Positions 6,927-11,433 of a stretch of DNA of 11,433 bases are shown here, one piece after another. Source of the stretch: Gammaproteobacteria bacterium (GTDB lineage Bacteria; Pseudomonadota; Gammaproteobacteria; Chromatiales; Chromatiaceae). The stretch covers positions 1 to 11,433 of the forward strand of contig DAOUQU010000026.1 of NCBI GenBank assembly GCA_030625445.1, in the 5' to 3' direction. The number at the start of each line of letters is the position of its first letter. The stretch's first letter is position 1. The position numbers were made by a program, and so were the translations under genes. The notes below the pieces were generated by a model. It saw nothing but the letters and a program-made list of their open reading frames with translations. It was not told the origin of the DNA and did not search any database.

Positions 6927-8272
6927 GCAGAAAGCATTTTGGAACGGACGGAATTCGCGGACGGGTCGGACATGACAAGGTGACGCCGGAATTCGTCCTC
7001 AAGCTTGGTTGGGCCGCAGGGCGGGTTCTTGGCGGAGGGTCAAACAAGGTTAAGGTTGTTATCGGTAAGGATACGCGCATATCAGGTTATATGTTTGAGT
7101 CTGCCCTGGAGGCGGGGCTCTCTGCAGCAGGTGTCGATGTGCTGCTGACAGGGCCGATGCCAACCCCCGGCATCGCCTATCTGACACGCACCTTTCATGC
7201 CTGTGCGGGTATTGTGATCAGTGCATCGCACAACCCCTATTTCGACAATGGCATCAAGTTTTTCTCAGCGCAGGGAAACAAGCTGGCGGATGAGGTTGAG
7301 CTTGCAATCGAGGCGATGATTGACCAGCCCATGGAGACGGTCGATTCCGAATATCTCGGCAAAGCGGATCGCATCGATGATGCACAGGGGCGTTACATCG
7401 AATTCTGCAAAAGTTCGATTTCACAGGAGACCAATTTTCAAGGACTAAAAATCGTGGTTGATTGTGCGCATGGTGCGACCTATCAGATAGCCCCCAAGGT
7501 GTTGTCCGAACTTGGCGCCGAAGTCATTTCGATAGGGGTCAAGCCAAACGGCATTAACATCAATGACAATGTCGGATCCACCCACCCGCGGCAGCTGCAG
7601 CAGCGTGTTATCGAGGAGAAGGCGGATCTTGGCATGGCGTTGGACGGTGATGGTGATCGCGTCTTTATGGTGGATCACGAGGGAACATTGATCGATGGCG
7701 ATGAGATTCTTTTTATCATCGCACGGGCGCGCAAGCAGCAGGAGCAGCTTAAGGGGCATGTGGTTGGCACCCTGATGAGCAACCTGGGTCTCGAGCTTGC
7801 GCTCAAGAGAGAGGGGATCGAGCTGGAGCGCACTGATGTTGGTGATCGTTTTGTCATGGAGCGCCTGCTAAAGAATGACTGGATTCTGGGCGGTGAATCA
7901 TCAGGACATATCATTTGCCGCAGCAAAACGACCACAGGTGACGGCACCATTGCCGGACTTCAGGTTATTGCCGAGGTTGTTCGCTCCGGCCGTACATTGC
8001 ATGATCTGAGTGCAGACATGGAAAAATGCCCGCAGCAGCTGATTAACGTCTCCCTTGGCTCGGCCAATGCAGTCGATATCATGCAGCTTGCTGCTGTTCA
8101 GGAGGCTGTCAGTGATGCCGAAGAGTTGCTTGGCGCTGAGGGGAGAGTCCTGCTGCGCCCATCCGGAACCGAGCCGCTGATCCGGGTGATGGTTGAGGGC
8201 GTGGATGCGGCACAGGTAAACCGGGTCAGTGAACAGATAGCGGATGTTGTACGGGATAGTCTTCATACGTAA
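6923..8272 (+). CDS. glmM: Phosphoglucosamine mutase GlmM
   Basis: GlmM converts glucosamine-6-phosphate to glucosamine-1-phosphate on the way to UDP-N-acetylglucosamine, for peptidoglycan and LPS. The phosphorylated serine is S102 in VISASHNPYFDNG, the metal loop is D241-G-D243-G-D245-R, the sugar-binding segment is GGESSGHI, and the phosphate-binding loop is RPSGTEPLIRV (412-422). These positions equal those of the E. coli enzyme (445 residues; here 449). The ATG overlaps the folP stop (ATGA at 6923-6926), implying translational coupling. In E. coli secG follows; here glmM is instead convergent with a sigma/anti-sigma operon. Confidence 0.98.
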   Translation: MSRKHFGTDGIRGRVGHDKVTPEFVLKLGWAAGRVLGGGSNKVKVVIGKDTRISGYMFESALEAGLSAAGVDVLLTGPMPTPGIAYLTRTFHACAGIVISASHNPYFDNGIKFFSAQGNKLADEVELAIEAMIDQPMETVDSEYLGKADRIDDAQGRYIEFCKSSISQETNFQGLKIVVDCAHGATYQIAPKVLSELGAEVISIGVKPNGININDNVGSTHPRQLQQRVIEEKADLGMALDGDGDRVFMVDHEGTLIDGDEILFIIARARKQQEQLKGHVVGTLMSNLGLELALKREGIELERTDVGDRFVMERLLKNDWILGGESSGHIICRSKTTTGDGTIAGLQVIAEVVRSGRTLHDLSADMEKCPQQLINVSLGSANAVDIMQLAAVQEAVSDAEELLGAEGRVLLRPSGTEPLIRVMVEGVDAAQVNRVSEQIADVVRDSLHT

Positions 8273-8292
8273 CCTGCCACCGAAAAAAAATC

Positions 8293-8348
8293 ACCATGGA
8301 ACACACTGAAAACACGGAAAGAAAAAATAATTCCGTGTAGTCCGTGGT
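8293..8348. repeat. ACCATGGAACACACTG..CCGTGGT dispersed palindrome
   Basis: The inner stem is ACACGGAA (8312-8319) with TTCCGTGT (8331-8338); the outer bases ACCATGG and CCGTGGT pair with one G-T wobble. It lies 20 bases past the glmM stop and may protect or end that transcript. The right arm is shared with 2714-2747, and a CACGAAA relative is at 10991-11068. Confidence 0.65.
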
Positions 8349-8363
8349 AAAAAATTGGGATAT

Positions 8364-8404
8364 AAAAAAGCCCCGAAAAGAGACATTACGTCTCTCTTCG
8401 AGGC
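8364..8404 (-). terminator. Intrinsic terminator of the ECF sigma/anti-sigma operon
   Basis: Read on the minus strand, GCCTCGAAGAGAGAC, a 5-base loop GTAAT and GTCTCTTTTCGGGGC form a 15-bp stem with two G-U wobbles, followed at once by six T. It begins 14 bases after the anti-sigma stop codon. Confidence 0.92.
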
Positions 8405-8418
8405 AGGGGGCAAGGAAA

Positions 8419-9159
8419 CTATGTCGATGTTTTCTGAATATTGCTGTCAGCCATTTTCCACGACAGCGCCTTCTCTACTTTATCCTTCTGTTGCAGCACA
8501 TCTTCACCCATGAGACCGATAATGGCCATCACTCCTTCATGATAAGGGAAGATGATGCCCTGAAACTGGTCCCTGCTGATAGCCTGCAGACGCTTGACCT
8601 CTTTGCCGGGAAGATAGATGGCGGTGACAGGTCCGTTGGCGCCATCATAGACAACATGGATTCCATCGGTTTTATCGATGTGACAGACATCGGCAAAGTG
8701 CAGTGTGCCGATGGATGAGCGCTCGATATCGACATCGAAGTGATCCAACACATGTGATAACTCCGCATCAGTGACAGTGGTGCGCACATGCAGAGCATTG
8801 ATGTCATCGTAGAGATGATCAATCATCATTTCCGACAAGGCGACTTGAGGTCGAAGCAGCAGAGCGATGGCAAACACCATGGTCGCTGCAATACTGGCTG
8901 CAGCAGCGAGCGATGGGCGCCAGTTGTTCCAGCTGAAGCTCCTTGAGCGGTCCGTTTTCTGTGCTCTGTTGCGCTCGATGATGCGCTGCGCAAGATCTTC
9001 AGGCGCTGCAACATTCAGGGCATCTGCAAGCTTGCTGTCAAACTCCATGCACTGCTCCTGAAACTCCCTGTTATTAGCTGATTCCAGTGCCTGCTGAAAC
9101 TCCACATCAGGTGTGTCAGGATCGATGATGCACTGTTTTCTAAATTGTAATTCGTTCAT
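8419..9159 (-). CDS. DUF3379-type single-pass anti-sigma factor (predicted)
   Basis: This 246-residue protein has a cytosolic part (1-81), one membrane helix (about 83-102, LAAAASIAATMVFAIALLL) and a periplasmic part (103-246). The N-terminus MNELQFRKQCIIDPDTPDVE fits DUF3379, a gammaproteobacterial family found next to ECF sigma factors; the family name is from recognition, not a search. The role of holding the sigma factor at the membrane is inferred from topology and position. The ATG at 9159 starts two bases after the sigma stop, with GAGG eight bases upstream; the frame stays open further upstream (to 9288), but that part overlaps the sigma gene. The periplasmic part has eight His (115, 124, 136, 140, 154, 160, 168, 207) and Cys159, which could suit metal sensing. 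There is no ZAS zinc-finger HxxxCxxC. Confidence 0.78.
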   Translation of the reverse strand: MNELQFRKQCIIDPDTPDVEFQQALESANNREFQEQCMEFDSKLADALNVAAPEDLAQRIIERNRAQKTDRSRSFSWNNWRPSLAAAASIAATMVFAIALLLRPQVALSEMMIDHLYDDINALHVRTTVTDAELSHVLDHFDVDIERSSIGTLHFADVCHIDKTDGIHVVYDGANGPVTAIYLPGKEVKRLQAISRDQFQGIIFPYHEGVMAIIGLMGEDVLQQKDKVEKALSWKMADSNIQKTST

Positions 9160-9161
9160 TT

Positions 9162-9674
9162 TCACAACCTCACTACGACTGAGTCGTTGGTTTCTGTCAG
9201 GGCGCTTTTGAGCTGCTGCTTCGCCCTGAAAATCCGTGTCATTACTGCGTTTTCCGAGATCTCCATCGTCTGTGATATCTCCCGGCAACTGAAACCGTGA
9301 ATCACCTGCAGGATGAGTGGCTCCCGATATTTTTCATCCAGCGCCAGCATCGCCTTGCGCAGAATCCGGCGCTCCATTTTTGCTTCCGGCTCATCATCCT
9401 TGTTTGCACTCAGCGGAACTTTTTCAATCTCAACGAGATCGGGCTGAAAACGCTGAAATCGTCTTGCATTTTCATTGCGCAGAATGGTTGTCAACCACCC
9501 CTTCTCAGCTTTGTTGTCCTTGAGCTGATGGAGGCTTTTCCATGCCCTGGTGAAAGTCTCCTGCACCAGATCCTCCGCAACATGCCTGTCGTGGGAGAGC
9601 CATAGTGCATATCTGAACAAGTCAGTCGAATAGCTCTCCACCAGTGCTTCAAAGCGTTTTTGTTTACCTAGCAT
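9162..9674 (-). CDS. ECF-type RNA polymerase sigma factor
   Basis: An extracytoplasmic-function sigma-70 factor. Region 2 spans about 14-75, with DLVQETFTRAWKSL (35-48) and the helix ending in WLTTILRNENARRF. A short linker leads to region 4 (about 105-158), whose helix-turn-helix is FSCREISQTMEISENAVMTRIFRAKQQL. It has 170 residues, the usual ECF size, with no C-terminal extension. The start is ambiguous: ATG at 9674 has AAGAG six bases upstream and is preferred, ATG at 9677 directly precedes it, and TTG at 9695 is also in frame. It is followed by its predicted anti-sigma partner and preceded by a promoter resembling that of the divergent bufferin-like operon, so autoregulation is likely. 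Confidence 0.93.
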   Translation of the reverse strand: MLGKQKRFEALVESYSTDLFRYALWLSHDRHVAEDLVQETFTRAWKSLHQLKDNKAEKGWLTTILRNENARRFQRFQPDLVEIEKVPLSANKDDEPEAKMERRILRKAMLALDEKYREPLILQVIHGFSCREISQTMEISENAVMTRIFRAKQQLKSALTETNDSVVVRL

Positions 9675-9712
9675 CATATTCTCTTGCCCGGGCAATCAGT
9701 GCCCTTGTGCAT

Positions 9713-9743
9713 ATTAAGACATGCATCGGGTGGATTTCTTACA
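9713..9743 (-). promoter_or_regulatory. Predicted ECF promoter of the sigma/anti-sigma operon
   Basis: On the minus strand TGTAAGAAATC (9743-9733) is followed after 12 bases by GTCTTAAT (9720-9713). The same 11-mer and spacing occur before the divergent operon at 10004-10034. The expected transcript start is about 30 bases before the sigma ATG. Confidence 0.7.
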
Positions 9744-9763
9744 ACTCAGAAAAATTATTTTTC

Positions 9764-9985
9764 GTAACTTCTCAATAACCTTGTACAGGAAGCAGGGTTG
9801 GGATCAGCTTTTCAGGGCTGTATGAAACAGGGATGTTTTATCAGAGCTTACGTCATACATGGATGTATCAGTGTCGCCAGAGGCAGGATGCCGGAAGCGA
9901 CCAGGGACGTATTCACAGCGGCGCTGAAAGGCTGATCTCGACCCTGCACAGACTCGGTTAATGCAAGGATTTTTCGAGAAGTTAC
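9764..9985. mobile_element. IS66-type MITE, 222 bp, with 8-bp target duplication
   Basis: The ends are perfect inverted repeats GTAACTTCTC (9764-9773) and GAGAAGTTAC (9976-9985). Weaker inverted similarity runs about 55-65 bases inwards, including AACCTTG/CCTTGCA, GCAGGGT and GATCAGC(T/C)TTTCAG. TATTTTTC flanks both sides directly (9756-9763 and 9986-9993). GTAA-starting ends and 8-bp duplications are the signature of the IS66 transposon family. It encodes no credible protein: the only frame over 60 codons on the minus strand runs out through the end and has no recognisable domain. It sits between two divergent promoters. Confidence 0.85.
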
Positions 9986-10003
9986 TATTTTTCTCGATAA
10001 TCG

Positions 10004-10034
10004 TGTAAGAAATCTCGAATTATCTGGTTCTATT
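10004..10034 (+). promoter_or_regulatory. Predicted ECF promoter of the bufferin-like operon
   Basis: TGTAAGAAATC (10004-10014), 12 bases, then GTTCTATT (10027-10034). The first block is identical to that of the divergent sigma operon and the second matches at five of eight positions. The leader to the ATG at 10141 would be about 100 bases. Confidence 0.7.
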
Positions 10035-10140
10035 GTAACGGGCCGCATAATGAAGTAGCCTTAAACTGCGTTTTTTAAACGTTTTACAAACAAGCTGTTT
10101 TAATTAACTTACTTAATCAACCAATATAGGAATAGAAAAG

Positions 10141-10401
10141 ATGAAGCAATACAAAAAGATGTTAATGGCTGCTATCGCAGGCGCATTCGTACTTGGCCTC
10201 TCAACCGGAGCCCTTGCCGGCAAACCAGGTATGGAGAAGTGTACGGGTATCGTTAAAGCGGGTATGAATGACTGCGGAACCAGCAAGCACGCCTGTGCCG
10301 GCCAGTCTTCAGCCGATGGTGATGCCGAAGAGTGGGTCTACGTTCCTGAAGGAACCTGCACCAAACTTGTCGGTGGAACAGTCAAAGCGGCTAAAAAGTA
10401 A
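10141..10401 (+). CDS. bufA1: DUF2282 bufferin-type precursor (BufA1-like), secreted
   Basis: An 86-residue precursor with a Sec signal peptide: KQYKK, hydrophobic stretch 7-22, predicted cleavage after ALA at residue 26. The mature part of about 60 residues has four Cys (34, 45, 52, 73) in the DUF2282 pattern EKCTGIVKAGMNDC, HACAGQS, EEWVYVPEGTC and KLVGG. DUF2282 proteins include bufferins, peptides modified by a DUF692 (MNIO) enzyme BufB with BufC (DUF2063), which bind copper in the periplasm. Membership is recognised from the pattern; copper binding here is inferred. AGGA lies nine bases before the ATG. A predicted ECF promoter lies upstream and a DoxX gene follows after 129 bases; bufB and bufC are not in the window. 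Confidence 0.85.
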   Translation: MKQYKKMLMAAIAGAFVLGLSTGALAGKPGMEKCTGIVKAGMNDCGTSKHACAGQSSADGDAEEWVYVPEGTCTKLVGGTVKAAKK

Positions 10402-10422
10402 AAATACTATTTTTCCGTTTAA

Positions 10423-10503
10423 TGCAGGCTGTCCGGATTCGGGGGTCACATTGCTCCGGAATTTGAGCAGCCTGCAGAACAGAGAGAGTTATTTTTCTCT
10501 GTT
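10423..10503 (+). promoter_or_regulatory. Two hairpins between the bufferin-like gene and doxX
   Basis: The first has a 9-bp perfect stem TGCAGGCTG/CAGCCTGCA (10423-10431, 10468-10476) with an inner TCCGGA pair (10432-10437, 10455-10460). The second is AACAGAGA/TCTCTGTT (10478-10485, 10496-10503) with a 10-base loop. Neither has a clean T-run after it. They may stabilise the upstream message or lower read-through into doxX. Confidence 0.5.
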
Positions 10504-10530
10504 GATCATGAGGGAGAGGGGAATAACAAT

Positions 10531-10977
10531 ATGAAAAATTTTCTATCCGGTTTTTTAATGGCGGACTGCCTGCCGACAAACCTGATCTTCAAGCCTTTGC
10601 TGCTGCTGGGTTTTCGCCTGTGGGTCGCCAAGGCTTTTTTTGATTCCGGCATGACCAAAATCAAAAGCTGGTCAACGACGCTGGATCTGTTTCGCTATGA
10701 GTATGCGGTTCCTGTGATGTCGCCTGAAATCGCAGCCTGGCTGGCAACCGGCGCCGAGCTGATGCTGCCGGTGCTGCTGGTCTTTGGCCTGCTGACCCGT
10801 CCGGCTGCACTGGGACTGTTTATACTGAACATCGTTGCAGCAACCTCATATCCGGACATCTCCCCGGCAGGAGAGATGCAGCATGCCGTGTGGGGAGTAA
10901 TGCTGGCTGTGATTTTCGTCTTTGGCCCGGAAAAAATCTCACTGGATTATTTCTGGAGCAAAAAGTTAAAGAGTTAA
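10531..10977 (+). CDS. DoxX family membrane protein (BufD-like)
   Basis: A 148-residue protein with about four membrane helices (18-37, 66-86, 91-108, 118-133). Family features are the early FRLWVAKAFFDSGMTKIKSW, then AELMLPVLLVFGLLTRPAAL and a C-terminal QHAVWGVMLAVIFVFGPEKISLDY. DoxX proteins of this subtype commonly close DUF2282-DUF692-DUF2063 operons (called BufD in the bufferin systems); their biochemical role is not settled. A strong Shine-Dalgarno GAGGGGA lies eight bases before the ATG. The predicted transcription unit is the DUF2282 gene plus this one, ending in the palindrome at 10991-11080. Confidence 0.88.
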   Translation: MKNFLSGFLMADCLPTNLIFKPLLLLGFRLWVAKAFFDSGMTKIKSWSTTLDLFRYEYAVPVMSPEIAAWLATGAELMLPVLLVFGLLTRPAALGLFILNIVAATSYPDISPAGEMQHAVWGVMLAVIFVFGPEKISLDYFWSKKLKS

Positions 10978-10990
10978 TCAACACCTTTTT

Positions 10991-11080
10991 ACCACGAAAA
11001 GCACGAAAGACACGAAAAAAATTTAACTGATTGATCCAGTTTTTCGTGTGATTCGTGACTTTCGTGGTATATCTTTTTTT
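10991..11080 (+). terminator. CACGAAA palindrome with T-run, possible terminator of the bufferin-like operon
   Basis: The 29-base arms 10991-11019 and 11040-11068 match at 25 of 29 positions around a 20-base loop, and seven T follow at 11074-11080. The left arm contains CACGAAA three times at a spacing near 10 bases. It is also a member of a dispersed palindrome family (compare 8293-8348), so termination may be a secondary use. Confidence 0.55.
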
Positions 11081-11082
11081 CT

Positions 11083-11155
11083 GTAGGGTGTCAATAAGTG
11101 GAACGCATTGAACCTTTTCATGCGGCGCAATGTGCTGTCGCTTATTGCGCCCTAC
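11083..11155. repeat. Long GTAGGG..CCCTAC hairpin repeat, copy 2
   Basis: Starts GTAGGGTGTCAATAAG and ends CTTATTGCGCCCTAC. It is the same family as 5967-6036 but more diverged, with gaps in the inner arms. It directly follows the T-run of the CACGAAA palindrome, so two repeat families are stacked downstream of doxX. Confidence 0.7.
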
Positions 11156-11158
11156 GGG

Positions 11159-11181
11159 CTAAAACCTAAAACCTAAAACCT
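11159..11181. repeat. Three tandem CTAAAAC heptamers
   Basis: CTAAAAC occurs three times in succession (11159-11179) with a trailing CT, just past the stop codon of the minus-strand dehydrogenase gene. Function unknown. Confidence 0.7.
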
Positions 11182-11182
11182 A

Positions 11183-11433
11183 TCAACTCTTCCCAAACAC
11201 CGGAATTGCGGCGCCGGTGATACAACGCGCCGCATCTGATGCCAGAAACTGAATCACATCTGCAAGCGCTTGCGGGGGAACCCATTTACTGTAATCGGCA
11301 TCGGGCATATCCTCGCGATTGCGGGGTGTGTCGATGGTTCCCGGAAGTATGCAGTTGACGTTGATATCGCTCTCCCTGTTCTCAGCTGAGAGCGTCTCGG
11401 TGAGGGTGATGACAGCAGCCTTGGAGGCGCAAT
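11183..11433 (-). CDS. Short-chain dehydrogenase/reductase, C-terminal part (5' partial)
   Basis: SDR enzymes are NAD(P)-dependent oxidoreductases with a Rossmann fold. The 82 visible codons begin CASKAAVITLTETL, which carries the catalytic Lys of the YxxxK motif. The two bases at the window edge (AT on the minus strand) fit a TAT codon for the catalytic Tyr. NVNCILPGTIDTP is the usual NxxxPG segment after the active site, and FLASDAARCITGAAIPVFG is the typical C-terminal end (compare FabG-like xxITGxxxxVxGG). The substrate cannot be told. It is convergent with the DoxX gene and ends 2 bases from the CTAAAAC repeats. Confidence 0.9.
   Translation of the reverse strand, partial: CASKAAVITLTETLSAENRESDINVNCILPGTIDTPRNREDMPDADYSKWVPPQALADVIQFLASDAARCITGAAIPVFGKS

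Noticed and set aside
8344..8718. 124-codon plus-strand frame opposite the anti-sigma gene
   Set aside because: It runs through the terminator hairpin and lies antisense to a well supported gene.
9160..9288. N-terminal extension of the anti-sigma protein to 9288
   Set aside because: It would overlap the sigma gene by over 120 bases; the ATG at 9159 has a proper Shine-Dalgarno and begins with the family's typical N-terminus.
9848..10048. 66-codon minus-strand frame in the MITE region
   Set aside because: It crosses the element end and the predicted promoter, with no domain or ribosome binding site; it is probably chance.
10268..10534. 88-codon frame overlapping the DUF2282 gene and the following gap
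   Set aside because: Out of frame with a recognised gene; no family features.
11159..11181. Telomere-like or CRISPR-like array
   Set aside because: Only three short copies without spacers; a simple tandem repeat.

Overview
The window looks like chromosome of a gammaproteobacterium of roughly 50-55% GC. The housekeeping half has the order secDF, then divergent yhbY and rlmE, then ftsH-folP-glmM, which is the classical gammaproteobacterial arrangement (Escherichia coli has yhbY facing rlmE-ftsH, then folP-glmM). Protein sequences, catalytic residues and lengths match the E. coli proteins closely. A free-living or symbiotic sulfur-oxidising type gammaproteobacterium is a guess from the accessory genes and repeats, not something the sequence proves.

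Layout. 1-2688 (+): SecD and SecF fused in one reading frame, 5' end outside the window. 2748-3053 (-): YhbY, convergent with secDF. 3199-3819 (+): RlmE 23S rRNA methyltransferase. 3963-5903 (+): FtsH protease, with a TTG start decided by a strong Shine-Dalgarno. 6096-6926 and 6923-8272 (+): FolP and GlmM, overlapping by ATGA. 8419-9159 and 9162-9674 (-): a DUF3379-type anti-sigma factor and its ECF sigma factor, ending in a clear intrinsic terminator at 8364-8404. 10141-10401 and 10531-10977 (+): a DUF2282 (bufferin-type, BufA1-like) small secreted Cys protein and a DoxX membrane protein. 11183-11433 (-): C-terminal part of a short-chain dehydrogenase, cut by the window edge.

The most interesting part is 9.1-11.0 kb. 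The ECF sigma operon and the bufferin-like operon are divergent. Both have the same 11-base promoter block (TGTAAGAAATC), followed at exactly 12 bases by a similar -10 box, so the sigma factor very probably drives itself and the bufferin-like operon. Between the two promoters sits a 222-bp element with long imperfect terminal inverted repeats starting GTAA and a perfect 8-bp flanking duplication (TATTTTTC). These are the hallmarks of an IS66-family MITE. Removing it leaves the two -35 blocks only about 30 bp apart. The bufferin-type gene lacks the usual adjacent maturation genes (DUF692/MNIO bufB and DUF2063 bufC); only DoxX follows, after a gap containing two hairpins.

Intergenic spaces are crowded with dispersed palindromic repeats of several families: GGGGTCAGACCCC, a CATGCCGGCGAATGCCGG type, two copies of a GTAGGG..CCCTAC long hairpin, three relatives of an ACCACG(G)AA palindrome, and a solo end of the same MITE family upstream of ftsH. 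No rRNA, tRNA, CRISPR array or intact transposase gene was seen.
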